NCBI RefSeq assembly: GCF_036347135.1
Contig: NZ_CP108938.1
Location: 7,874,001-7,938,000, forward strand
DNA: 64,000 bases
From: Streptomyces sp. NBC_00775
GTDB taxonomy: Bacteria; Actinomycetota; Actinomycetes; Streptomycetales; Streptomycetaceae
Reading direction: 5' to 3'
Shown in pieces: positions 8,018-15,888 of the stretch (position 1 is the stretch's first letter; each line of letters begins with the position of its first letter). The notes under the pieces are model-generated. The model did not search any database. It was given only the letters and a program-made list of their open reading frames with translations, and was not told the DNA's origin. Made by a program: the position numbers and the translations under genes.

Positions 8018-8673
8018 CGCCGCTGACGTCGGTGGCGCAGCGCCGGGATCCCGCACATCACCAGGACCGCGGCGATGGCCGCGAGGTGCTCCTTGCCCGC
8101 CAGGTTCTCCTTCAGCAGCACCTCGACCACCATGGCCCCGATGACCACACCCGCCGTGACATACGCGCGATAGCGCCAGCCGAGGAACACCGCGAGGCCC
8201 ACCACGGCCGCCGAAGGCCCGGTGTCGACGACCTGCGCGTCGGACCCGGGCAGGCCCAGCGGGTGGTGCGGGCCCAGCGCGATACCGACGCGCGCGCAGA
8301 GCGTGCCGGCCAGCGTGGCGACGTAGGAGACGACGAGCGCGCGCCACCAGCCCAGACAGATCTCGGCGATCCCGAACACCAGCAGGATCTGCACCAGCGC
8401 ACCCCACACCGGCAGATCCAGGGCCGGTACGAACAGGGAGAGCGGAGTGCGCAGCAGGGCGAGCCACAGCGGGTCCTCGGCCCGTACGGCGCCGATGTTC
8501 TGCACGAACTGATAACCCCAGGACTGGTTCTGCGTGAACTGGAGGGCCGCCGTCAGACACACCGCCCCGATCGTCATGGGGACCGCCCGCAGGCGCCGCG
8601 CCTCCAGGGCGTGTCGCACGGTGAGGAACAGCGGTCCCCATTCGGCGCGCGCCCAGCGGGCGAGAGCACTCAC
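7912..8673 (-). CDS. Rhomboid-like membrane protein next to the LPG synthase
   Basis: A 253-residue protein with about six membrane helices. A rhomboid-style serine motif, DTGPSAAVVG, and a late-helix histidine motif, KEHLAAIA, resemble the Ser/His dyad of rhomboid proteases, but the canonical GxSG is GPSA. It may therefore be an active or a degenerate rhomboid. The GTG at 8673 is chosen because it has GGGGA seven bases upstream and overlaps the stop of a 21-codon leader ORF by GTGA. It lies 70 bases downstream of the LPG synthase gene and is probably co-transcribed with it. The 3' end overlaps the convergent membrane-protein gene by 106 bases, an unusually long antisense overlap. Confidence 0.75.
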   Translation of the reverse strand: MSALARWARAEWGPLFLTVRHALEARRLRAVPMTIGAVCLTAALQFTQNQSWGYQFVQNIGAVRAEDPLWLALLRTPLSLFVPALDLPVWGALVQILLVFGIAEICLGWWRALVVSYVATLAGTLCARVGIALGPHHPLGLPGSDAQVVDTGPSAAVVGLAVFLGWRYRAYVTAGVVIGAMVVEVLLKENLAGKEHLAAIAAVLVMCGIPALRHRRQRRHRCSGRDRASSSSGLPPIQSWNLRRGPDQRRSCR

Positions 8674-8735
8674 CCGGCGGTCCCCACGACGCTGCTCATA
8701 TCGCTCCCCATGTCGCTCCCCCTGACGCTCGGCAT
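8670..8735 (-). CDS. 21-codon leader ORF between LPG synthase and rhomboid-like genes
   Basis: The ORF begins at an ATG at 8735, eight bases after the LPG synthase stop. It encodes MPSVRGSDMGSDMSSVVGTA plus a final Gly, and its TGA overlaps the GTG start of the rhomboid-like gene. It contains three in-frame ATG codons, each preceded by a GGAG/GGGGAG Shine-Dalgarno sequence at a four-base spacing, because the DNA is a threefold repeat of a GGRGAGCGAYATG unit. The role is probably translational coupling of the two flanking genes; whether the peptide itself is stable is unknown. Confidence 0.45.
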   Translation of the reverse strand: MPSVRGSDMGSDMSSVVGTAG

Positions 8736-8743
8736 ATCGCTCC

Positions 8744-10501
8744 TCATCTGTGCGACTCCAGGTGCTTGCGGTGCAGCCACTTCGGCAGTCCCGGCGCCTC
8801 CAGGAACCCCTCGGCGCGCGCGGACGCGACACCGATGCGCAGCAGGTCCGCGCTCTTCTCGAAGAGCAGGAACCGGGGCTCCCAGATGGGCCGGTACTTT
8901 GCGTTGGCGCGGTACAGCGACTCGATCTGCCACCAGCGGGAGAAGAAGCTGAGCAGTGAGCGCCACAGCCGCAGCACCGGTCCCGCGCCGAGGCGTGCGC
9001 CACGTTCGAAGACCGAACGGAACATGGCGAAGTTGAGCGAGACCTGAGTGATCTCGATCTCCTTGGCGCGTCGCAGGAGTTCGATCACCATGAACTCCAT
9101 CAGCCCGTTCTCGGAGTCGCGGTCGCGCCGCATGAGGTCGAGGGACAGCCCGTGCGGCCCCCACGGCACGAAGGACAGAACGGCCTTCAACTCCCCGTCC
9201 TTGTCCGTGCATTCGAGCATCACGCACAGCCCGTCGTCGGGGTCGCCCAGCCGCCCCAGCGCCATGCTGAACCCGCGCTCGGTCGCCCCGTCCCGCCAGT
9301 CGTCGGCCCGCTTCAGCAGATACGCCATCTCGGCGGCAGGGATGTCCTCATGGCGTCGGATGCGCACCTTGTACCCCGCGCGCTTGACCCGGTTGTAGGC
9401 CTGCCGGACGGTGCGCATGGCCCGCCCTTCGAGAGTGAACTCGGCGGTCTCGACGAGGGCTTCGTCGCCGAGCTCCAGCGCGTCGAGGCCGTGCCGGGAG
9501 TACACGGTGCCCGCCTCCTCGCTCGCGCCCATCACCGCCGGGATCCAGCCGTGCGCACGTGCCTCGGCGAGCCAGGGCTCGATGGCGCCGGGCCATGCCT
9601 CGGGGTCGCCGAGGGGATCACCGGAGGCCAGCGAGACCCCGCCGACGACGCGGTACGCCACCGCCGCCTTGCCGGTCGGGGACCAGACGACGCTCTTCTC
9701 CCGCCGCAGCGCGAAGTAGCCCAGCGAGTCCCGGTCCCCGTTCTTGTCGAGCAGGACCCGCAGCCGCTTCTCGTCGTCCTCGGTGAGCGGGTCGACGGCG
9801 CGGCGGGAGCGGAAGGCCGCGTAGAAGACGGCGAGGACGAGCAGGGTGCTCAGCACGTTGATGGTGACGTTGACCCAGTTCGGCGTCGCGATCCCGGGAT
9901 AGTGGGAGTCGTCGGCGGCGACCGAGACGAGCCGCAGGGTGCCGTAGCGCCAGCGGTCCAGGAAGGTGGAACGGTGCGGGTCATGGGCGTTGTTGGTGAC
10001 GGTCACCAAAAGCGCCGCGAGCAGCGAGGTGGCGAGCAGCCCGCCGATCCCGACCACCGCGGCGAGCCTCGGGTTCGACCGGTCGCCCTTCGCGTAGAAC
10101 TCCCGGCGGCCGACGACGAGCGAGCCGACGAACGCGGCGGTCAGGACGAGCGAGATCCAGTTCTGCGCGTACTGCCGGATCTCCGGGAACGCCATCGCGA
10201 CGGCGAACAGCAGCAGGAACAGCCCGCTGAGCACGAAGTTCAAGATCCACGCGGCCCGTTTGCGCCGCCGCATCGTGATGGCGAGGAACATCGTGAACAC
10301 ACCGGAAGCGAATCCTGCCGTCAGCAGATACGGCGTGAAGTAGTTCTCGGTGTTGTGCCGCCGTACGTCCTGCCCGAGCGAGACCCATGCGGCGCTCAGG
10401 AAGTTGATGAACGTGACGGCACGCAGATACCAGACGGCGAAGGCGGCGGCGCGCCGTGAGGCAGCCCCTCCCTGCACGGCGGCAATTCGGGCATCTCCCA
10501 T
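8744..10501 (-). CDS. Lysyl-phosphatidylglycerol synthase-like membrane protein (DUF2156/LPG_synthase_C)
   Basis: A 585-residue protein with an N-terminal membrane part (about six helices, residues 15-240) and a C-terminal DUF2156 GNAT-fold domain (about 260-570). The latter includes SVVWSPTGKAAVAYRVVGG, SGDPLG, MGASEE and the final IWEPRFLLFE. MprF/LysX C-terminal domains of this type move an aminoacyl group from tRNA to a lipid headgroup, adding positive charge to the membrane; here the aminoacyl donor is unknown. No lysyl-tRNA synthetase domain is fused, unlike mycobacterial LysX. The ATG at 10501 lacks a Shine-Dalgarno sequence but has TATCAT eight bases upstream, so a leaderless mRNA is likely. 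The long open frame above it through the repeat is an artefact. Confidence 0.9.
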   Translation of the reverse strand: MGDARIAAVQGGAASRRAAAFAVWYLRAVTFINFLSAAWVSLGQDVRRHNTENYFTPYLLTAGFASGVFTMFLAITMRRRKRAAWILNFVLSGLFLLLFAVAMAFPEIRQYAQNWISLVLTAAFVGSLVVGRREFYAKGDRSNPRLAAVVGIGGLLATSLLAALLVTVTNNAHDPHRSTFLDRWRYGTLRLVSVAADDSHYPGIATPNWVNVTINVLSTLLVLAVFYAAFRSRRAVDPLTEDDEKRLRVLLDKNGDRDSLGYFALRREKSVVWSPTGKAAVAYRVVGGVSLASGDPLGDPEAWPGAIEPWLAEARAHGWIPAVMGASEEAGTVYSRHGLDALELGDEALVETAEFTLEGRAMRTVRQAYNRVKRAGYKVRIRRHEDIPAAEMAYLLKRADDWRDGATERGFSMALGRLGDPDDGLCVMLECTDKDGELKAVLSFVPWGPHGLSLDLMRRDRDSENGLMEFMVIELLRRAKEIEITQVSLNFAMFRSVFERGARLGAGPVLRLWRSLLSFFSRWWQIESLYRANAKYRPIWEPRFLLFEKSADLLRIGVASARAEGFLEAPGLPKWLHRKHLESHR

Positions 10502-10634
10502 AAAGGGCGATGATATGGGGCGGGGTGGTGTGTGCGGGGGAGGGGTGCGGCGGGTGTGGTTGGCCGGGGGTTTGTGACGTTCGGGTTCTTTGGCTGTGGG
10601 GGTGCGTGGGGGTTGTTCGTTCGGCTGCGGGACG

Positions 10635-10835
10635 GTGGGGGCTGGTCGCGCAGTTCCTCGCGCCCCTAAAAGATTGCGCAGTTCCCCGCGCCCCTTAAGG
10701 GGCGCGGGGAACTGCGCAATCTTTTGGACCAGCCCCCATCCACCCGCGGCCGAAGAACCGGCCCACGGGGTCTGGGGCGGAGCCCCAGGAACGGGATGGG
10801 ACGGGTAGGGGCGGCGGGGGCGAAAACCCCTGGGC
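10635..10835. repeat. Dispersed palindromic repeat with G-rich tail, copy 1
   Basis: A perfect 29-bp inverted repeat with no loop (10668-10696 with 10697-10725) is nested in an outer GGTGGGGGCTGGTC/GGACCAGCCCCC arm. The tail 10768-10834 shares its sequence with copies near 18.8 and 40.3 kb and holds five G-runs (10793-10820), compatible with a G-quadruplex on the + strand. The 346 bases between LPG synthase and cobT hold nothing else I can recognise. The element probably also terminates transcription. Confidence 0.85.
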
Positions 10836-10847
10836 CGGCCCCCCCGT

Positions 10848-11891
10848 CTACTTCTCCGGAAGTTCGGCGGACAAGGCGGCCGCAGCCTGGACCAGCGGCA
10901 GGGCGAGCAGCGCCCCCGCGCCCTCGCCCACGGTGACCCCGTGGTCGAGGACGGGCTCCAGGGCCATCCGGTCCAGGGCCTTCGCCTGCGCCGGCTCCCC
11001 ACTGTCCTGCCCCGCCAGCCACCAGTCCGGCGCCCGGAAGGCAACCCGCTGCCCGACCAGCGCACACGCCGCCGAGACGACCCCGTCAAGAATCACCGGC
11101 ATCTTCCGCACCGCACTCTGCAGAAGGAAGCCCGTCATCGCCGCGAGATCAGCCCCACCGACCGTAGCCAGCAGCTGCAACTGATCCCCGAGCACCGGCC
11201 GAGCCCGCCGCAAGGCATCCCGCACGGCGGCACACTTGCGCATCCACGCGAGGTCGTCGATGGCCCGCCCGCCCCGCCCGGTGACCACGGACGCGTCGGT
11301 CCCGCACAGCGCGGCGACCAGCACGGCCGCCGCCGTGGTCCCGCCGACGCTGACATCGCCGAGCACCACCAGATCCGTACCGGAGTCCGCCTCTTCGTCC
11401 GCGACGGCGACGCCCGCCCGGAACGCCGCCTCCGCCTCCTCCAGCGTCAGCGCGTCCTCGACGTCGATCCGTCCCGAACCGCGCCGCACCCGATGCCGTA
11501 CGACCTCGTCGGGCAGTCCGTCCGGATCGCAGTCCAGCGCCATGTCGATGACGCGCACCGGCACATTGAGCCGCCGGGCGAGGATCGCAGCCGGGCTGGC
11601 GCCCTCCAGGACCGCCCGCACCAACTGGTCGGCGGTGCCCGCGGGCCGCGCCGACACACCGAGTTCAGCGACCCCGTGGTCGCCCGCGAACAGCACCACG
11701 CGCGGGTGCTCGATCGGCCGCACCGGCACCGCGGACTGCGCCGCCGCCAGCCACTCACCCAGGTCGTCGAGGCGGCCCAGAGAACCGGGCGGCACGATCT
11801 GGCGCTCTCGGCGCGCCTCGGCGTCACGGCGCACGCCGCCGTCGGGGCGCTCGATCAGATCGGTGAAGTCGTCGAGATTAAGCGAGCTCAT
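10848..11891 (-). CDS. cobT: Nicotinate-nucleotide--dimethylbenzimidazole phosphoribosyltransferase
   Basis: CobT makes alpha-ribazole phosphate from 5,6-dimethylbenzimidazole and nicotinate mononucleotide for the lower ligand of cobalamin. The 347-residue protein has PPGSLGRLDDLGEWLA near the N-terminus, VVLFAGDHGVAE (about 69-80), GDVSVGGTTAAA, GRGGRAIDD and the C-terminal LDHGVTVGEGAGALLALPL with the family's glutamate (VGEGAG). The ATG at 11891 has no good Shine-Dalgarno sequence but has TACTGT seven bases upstream, suggesting a leaderless transcript. It is separated from the LPG synthase gene by the palindromic repeat. Confidence 0.95.
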   Translation of the reverse strand: MSSLNLDDFTDLIERPDGGVRRDAEARRERQIVPPGSLGRLDDLGEWLAAAQSAVPVRPIEHPRVVLFAGDHGVAELGVSARPAGTADQLVRAVLEGASPAAILARRLNVPVRVIDMALDCDPDGLPDEVVRHRVRRGSGRIDVEDALTLEEAEAAFRAGVAVADEEADSGTDLVVLGDVSVGGTTAAAVLVAALCGTDASVVTGRGGRAIDDLAWMRKCAAVRDALRRARPVLGDQLQLLATVGGADLAAMTGFLLQSAVRKMPVILDGVVSAACALVGQRVAFRAPDWWLAGQDSGEPAQAKALDRMALEPVLDHGVTVGEGAGALLALPLVQAAAALSAELPEK

Positions 11892-12015
11892 TCGCCGAAC
11901 AGTACCGGCACCGATCGAACACGTCCGCGCCACGTCGTTGCGCCCCGGATCGCGATCCGCTACGTACCGTTTGTGTCGGATTGTCGTACGGCCCTCTTCC
12001 CCTCCAGGAGCGCCC

Positions 12016-13077
12016 ATGCCCCCCACACCACAATGGCTCGCCGAACGCCGCGCGGCCTACGCGGCCGAACTCGCCCAGGGCACCGACCGCTTCCACGAGC
12101 CGCGCCGCGAGGACTGCCCCTGGTGCGGCTCGAAGCGGCTGCGCACCCGGTTGCGTACGTCGGACCTGGTGCAGCGCAAGCCCGGAACGTTCGTCGTCGA
12201 CGAGTGCGGGGACTGCGCCCACGCCTTCCAGAACCCGCGGCTCACGGCGGAGGGGCTGGCCTTCTACCACCGGGACCTCCACGGAGGCGCGCACGAGGGC
12301 CTCGTCGAGCGGCTCCTCGGCGCCCGCGGCAGCCGTGGCCGCCATCGCGCCGCAGCCCGCGCGATGCTGCCGTACGCCGAGCCGGAGAGCTGGCTGGACG
12401 TCGGCACCGGGCACGGGCACTTCCCGGCCGTCGCCAAGGAGGTCCACCCGTACACCGCCTTCGACGGGCTCGACGCCACCCGGCGTGTCGAGAAGGCGCG
12501 GGCGGCCGGGCGGGTGGAGGAGGCGCACCGCGGCCGGCTCACCGACCCCCGGACCGCCGAGCGGCTGCGCGCCCGCTACGACGTCGTCAGCATGTTCCAC
12601 CACTTGGAGCACACCCCCGACCCGCGCGAGGAACTGCGCGCCGCCCTGGAGGTCCTGCGGCCCGGCGGGCACCTCCTCGTCGAAGTCCCGGACCCCGACT
12701 GCGTGTTCGGCGCACTGCTGGGCAAGTGGTGGGTGTCGTACGGCCAGCCGCGCCACCTCCACCTCATGCCGCTGCCCAACCTGCTGGGCGAACTGGAGTC
12801 CCTCGGCTGCGAGGTCGTCGCGACGGACCGCCGCGAACCGCATATCCCCTACGATCTCGCCGGCGCCCTCGCCCTGGCGCTCGGCCGCGTCCTGCCCGAC
12901 CTCGACGCGCCCTGGCGGCCCGCCCCGCCGAGCCCGCTCCAGCGCGCCCTCCACACGGCCCTGACCCGGGCGTCCACCCCGCTCCTGGCCTCTGCCTCAG
13001 CCCTGGACCACGCCCTCGCCCCCCTCTTCCGCCGCACTCGCTTCTCCAACGCGTACCGGATCATCGCGCGACGGTGA
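12016..13077 (+). CDS. Class I SAM methyltransferase with N-terminal zinc ribbon
   Basis: A 353-residue protein. Residues about 38-75 carry two Cys pairs (CPWC and CGDC) forming a probable zinc ribbon. A class I methyltransferase domain follows, with SWLDVGTGHGHF as motif I (about 130-141), FDGLDA, MFHHLEHTPDP and RPGGHLLVEVPDPD. This layout is common in methyltransferases acting on sugars or other secondary metabolites; the substrate is unknown. A proper AGGAG lies five bases before the ATG at 12016. It is divergent from cobT and tail-to-tail with the cobU fusion gene. Confidence 0.88.
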   Translation: MPPTPQWLAERRAAYAAELAQGTDRFHEPRREDCPWCGSKRLRTRLRTSDLVQRKPGTFVVDECGDCAHAFQNPRLTAEGLAFYHRDLHGGAHEGLVERLLGARGSRGRHRAAARAMLPYAEPESWLDVGTGHGHFPAVAKEVHPYTAFDGLDATRRVEKARAAGRVEEAHRGRLTDPRTAERLRARYDVVSMFHHLEHTPDPREELRAALEVLRPGGHLLVEVPDPDCVFGALLGKWWVSYGQPRHLHLMPLPNLLGELESLGCEVVATDRREPHIPYDLAGALALALGRVLPDLDAPWRPAPPSPLQRALHTALTRASTPLLASASALDHALAPLFRRTRFSNAYRIIARR

Positions 13078-13085
13078 CCGCCCCC

Positions 13086-14288
13086 TCACCCCCGCAGGGA
13101 CAACGCCTGTCCCGCCACCACCAGCAACACGTGCTCGCACTCCGCCGCGAACGCCGCGTTGAGACGCCCGAGTTCGTCCCGGTAGCGACGCCCCGACGCG
13201 GTGGCGGGGACGATGCCGGAGCCGACCTCGTTCGAGACGGCGACGAGGGTGCGGCGGGTGGCGCGGACGGCGGCGGTGAGTTCCTCGACCCGGGCGCGCA
13301 GCGCGCGTTCGCCGCCGTCGGCCCACTCCGCGTCGTCCCAGGCGCTCACGGTGTCCATCGCGTCCGTCAGCCACAGGGACAGGCAGTCGATGAGCAGCGG
13401 AGGGCCGGCCTCCGTCAGGAGGGGGACGAGGTCGCACGTCTCGGTGGTCCGCCAGGAGCCGGGGCGCCGCTCTCGATGAGCGCTGACCCGTGACGCCCAC
13501 TCGGTGTCCCCGTTCCGGGAGCCGCCCGTCGCGACGTACAGGACGTCCGGGAAGGCCTCAAGGCGCCGCTCCGCCTCCACCGACTTGCCCGAACGCGCCC
13601 CGCCGAGCACGAGCGTGCGGCGCGGCACATCCGGTACGTCCTCGTAGACGCCCACGTCCAGCGTCGTCCCGTCCGGCACCGCCCGCGCGCCCACCGCCGC
13701 GAGCCGCCGTCGCAGTTCGGGGCCCGGCGGCACGTCGTGGTCGAGATGCACCGCGATCACATCGGTCGTCGGCCCGACGGCCCCCACCGCCCGCAGCTTC
13801 GCCAGGCCGTCCGGCCGCCCCACGACATCGGCGAGCACCATGTCGTACGGCGGGTCGCCGTTCACGTCGAGTCCGGCGGGCGCCGCGCCCGGCGGCAGAT
13901 AGAGCAGCCGCCGCCCGTCCGGCCCGGTCACCGCGTACCCCGTGCCGGGCGCGTCCATCGGCACCGCCCGCACCCGGTGCCCGGTGAGCAGCGCCAACTC
14001 CCGCCCGTCGGGCACCCGCCCGGGCTGCGGCAGCCCGGCCGGCACCTCGACGGCGGGCCCGTCGTGCGGATGCGAGAGCAGTACCTGCCGTACGCCGCCC
14101 AGCGAGTGCCCGGCGCGGGCGGCCGCGAACGCCGCGCCGGGTGTGAGGTCGAGCAGCAGCGTGCCGTCCACGAGCAGCGCGGTGGCGGCCCGCGCGTTCT
14201 CGCCGAGCGCGGTCGCGCAGGCCGCGCAGGGACAGTTGGGGCGGGGCAGGCCCTCGGGGGTGCCGGTGCCGAGCAGAGTCAGTTCCAC
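13086..14288 (-). CDS. cobU: Metallo-beta-lactamase-like domain fused to CobU (cobinamide kinase/guanylyltransferase)
   Basis: The C-terminal half (about 220-400) is CobU, with P-loop LVLGGARSGKSVEAE, PDVLYVATGG, CLSLWLTDAM, TLVAVSNEVGSGIVP and YRDELGRLN. It phosphorylates adenosylcobinamide and transfers GMP to it. The N-terminal half (1-215) resembles a metallo-beta-lactamase/PhnP-like hydrolase (LTLLGTGTPEGLP at 3-15, LLSHPHDGP, and a later VIAVHLDHD). The usual HxHxDH is degraded to SHPHDG, so metal-dependent activity is doubtful. This 400-residue fusion is known in streptomycetes. The GTG at 14288 has no clear Shine-Dalgarno sequence. CobU works between CobS and CobT in nucleotide-loop assembly, which explains the clustering. 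Confidence 0.93.
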   Translation of the reverse strand: MELTLLGTGTPEGLPRPNCPCAACATALGENARAATALLVDGTLLLDLTPGAAFAAARAGHSLGGVRQVLLSHPHDGPAVEVPAGLPQPGRVPDGRELALLTGHRVRAVPMDAPGTGYAVTGPDGRRLLYLPPGAAPAGLDVNGDPPYDMVLADVVGRPDGLAKLRAVGAVGPTTDVIAVHLDHDVPPGPELRRRLAAVGARAVPDGTTLDVGVYEDVPDVPRRTLVLGGARSGKSVEAERRLEAFPDVLYVATGGSRNGDTEWASRVSAHRERRPGSWRTTETCDLVPLLTEAGPPLLIDCLSLWLTDAMDTVSAWDDAEWADGGERALRARVEELTAAVRATRRTLVAVSNEVGSGIVPATASGRRYRDELGRLNAAFAAECEHVLLVVAGQALSLRG

Positions 14289-14401
14289 GGGGTTGATTTT
14301 TCCGTGTCCCCGCAGGTCTTGCGCGTCCGACTAGGCTTCAGACCGGAGCCGGATCTTGTCCGGCTTCCGCTGTGCAGTGTGCTCATACCTTGGAGGCGTA
14401 C

Positions 14402-14614
14402 ATGGCGGCATGGACGTGGCGGTTCGAGAAGTCCGACGGGACAGAGGTCCAACCCGCGGTGCAGCCCGAGGAGTTCACCACGCAGGGGGACGCGGAGTCC
14501 TGGATCGGAGAGGTGTGGAAGGACCTCCTGGAGGGCGGCGCGGACCAGGTGTTCCTCTTCGAGGACAGCACGCGGATCTATGGGCCGATGAGTCTGCACG
14601 CCGAGCCGGAGTAG
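14402..14614 (+). CDS. Small conserved actinobacterial protein, unknown function
   Basis: A 70-residue acidic protein (begins MAAWTWRFEKSDG, ends MSLHAEPE) with no membrane segment or signal peptide. A TTGGAGG Shine-Dalgarno sequence precedes the ATG at 14402. An upstream in-frame ATG at 14372 would add ten residues but has no ribosome site. A hairpin (about 14344-14370) lies in the leader. It is divergent from the cobU fusion. I recognise it only as a widespread small streptomycete protein. Confidence 0.8.
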   Translation: MAAWTWRFEKSDGTEVQPAVQPEEFTTQGDAESWIGEVWKDLLEGGADQVFLFEDSTRIYGPMSLHAEPE

Positions 14615-14639
14615 GCCGGTCGGGGTGTCGAGTGCCGGG

Positions 14640-14664
14640 GTTGCCGGGGGCGGACCCCGGCAAC
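14640..14664 (+). terminator. Hairpin terminator after the small protein gene
   Basis: A perfect 10-bp stem GTTGCCGGGG (14640-14649) pairs with CCCCGGCAAC (14655-14664) around a five-base loop, 25 bases after the stop codon. It lies in a convergent junction with the protease gene. Confidence 0.6.
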
Positions 14665-14708
14665 TCGTCCCGCGCCCCGACCAGACCCGCAACCCGTCGA
14701 ACCGACGC

Positions 14709-14741
14709 CAGACCGACGTCAGACCGACGTCAGACCGACGT
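14709..14741. repeat. Three 11-bp tandem repeats (CAGACCGACGT)
   Basis: Perfect units occupy 14709-14719, 14720-14730 and 14731-14741, with a degenerate unit just before. The array abuts the stop codon of the serine protease gene on the minus strand. Confidence 0.85.
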
Positions 14742-15829
14742 CAGATCTCGCCCAGCGTCACATCCACCGTCTTCTCGCTCCCACCCCTCATCAACGTCAC
14801 CGTCGTCTTCTCGCCCGGCTTGTCGGCCGCGAGCGCCTCCGACAGCGAGGTGATCGTGGTGATGGGGGTGTCGCCGAGCTTGGTGATGACGTCGCCGGGC
14901 CGGATGCCCGCCTTGTCGGCCGCGCCGCCCGTCTTCACGTCGACGACGGCGACCCCCGTGGCCCGGTAGTTGTCGTCGACGACCGTACGGCCCGTGATGT
15001 CGAGCGTGGCCCGCCCCGAGTCGGTGACCCGGCCCTCCTTGATGATCTGGTCGGCGATCGTCTTCACCATCGACGCGGGGATCGCGAACCCGATGCCGGG
15101 CGCCGCGTTGCCCCCGAAATTGGGGTCGGTGGCGGCGAGCGTGGGGATGCCGATGACCTGACTGTCCAGATTCACCAGCGCGCCGCCGCTGTTGCCGGGG
15201 TTGATGGCCGCCGACGTCTGCACCAGGTTCGCGATGGTGGCGCCCGTACCGCCGCCGCTACGGCCCTCGCTGACGGTGCGTCCGGTTCCCGAGACAATGC
15301 CCTGGGTCACACTGGACGACAGCCCGAGCGGCGACCCCATCGCCAGCACGATCTGGCCGACCTGGACCTTCGAGGAGTCCCCGAGGGTCGCCGCTTTCAG
15401 CCCGCTGGGTGCCTTGTCGAGCTTGATGACGGCGAGATCCTGGTCCGGGTAGGCGTAGACGAGTGTCGCCGTCAGCTCGTCCTCACTGTTGGCGGTCGTG
15501 ACCTTGAACGTCTTCTCGTTCCCGACCACGTGCGCGTTGGTGACGATGTGTCCCTGGTCGTCGTACACCACTCCCGACCCCAGATCCTTGCTCGCCCGGA
15601 TCTGCACCACCGACGGCAGAACGTCCTTGATCACCTTCAGGAAGTCGTCCTCAAGGTCGGCGGCCGCGGAGGCGGGGGCCGCCGCCTGCGTCGTCGTCGA
15701 GCCGTCCTTCCTGGACGACGAGGAGCCGTCCGAACAGCCGGAGAGCAGTGCGGCCGAACAGGCGAGCACGGCTACGGGCCCAACGAACCGGAAGGTACGC
15801 GGACGAGGGCGCCGGGGGTGAGCTTCCAT
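14741..15829 (-). CDS. HtrA/DegP-type serine protease lipoprotein with PDZ domain
   Basis: A 362-residue secreted, lipid-anchored trypsin-like protease probably serving extracytoplasmic protein quality control. An N-terminal Arg-rich stretch, a hydrophobic core and the lipobox LLSGC (Cys about 39) are followed by a Ser/Gly-rich linker. The catalytic triad is visible: His in VTNAHVVG, Asp in DQDLAVIKL and Ser in INPGNSGGALV. One C-terminal PDZ domain (about 270-360) contains the GGAADKAGIRPGDVI motif. The start at 15829 has AGGGAG about eight bases upstream; a long in-frame upward extension into the next gene is not used. It neighbours the phage-shock genes, which fits an envelope-stress cluster. 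Confidence 0.93.
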   Translation of the reverse strand: MEAHPRRPRPRTFRFVGPVAVLACSAALLSGCSDGSSSSRKDGSTTTQAAAPASAAADLEDDFLKVIKDVLPSVVQIRASKDLGSGVVYDDQGHIVTNAHVVGNEKTFKVTTANSEDELTATLVYAYPDQDLAVIKLDKAPSGLKAATLGDSSKVQVGQIVLAMGSPLGLSSSVTQGIVSGTGRTVSEGRSGGGTGATIANLVQTSAAINPGNSGGALVNLDSQVIGIPTLAATDPNFGGNAAPGIGFAIPASMVKTIADQIIKEGRVTDSGRATLDITGRTVVDDNYRATGVAVVDVKTGGAADKAGIRPGDVITKLGDTPITTITSLSEALAADKPGEKTTVTLMRGGSEKTVDVTLGEI

Positions 15830-15888
15830 GCCCGAAGTCTCCCTTTCGGGGGATTTCGCGACCTGTGATGCGCACCCGAACGGGTCGC

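Noticed and set aside
10502..10847. Coding extension of the LPG synthase frame through the palindromic repeat
   Set aside because: The stretch is low-complexity Pro/Arg, contains the dispersed repeat, and the conserved protein begins at 10501.
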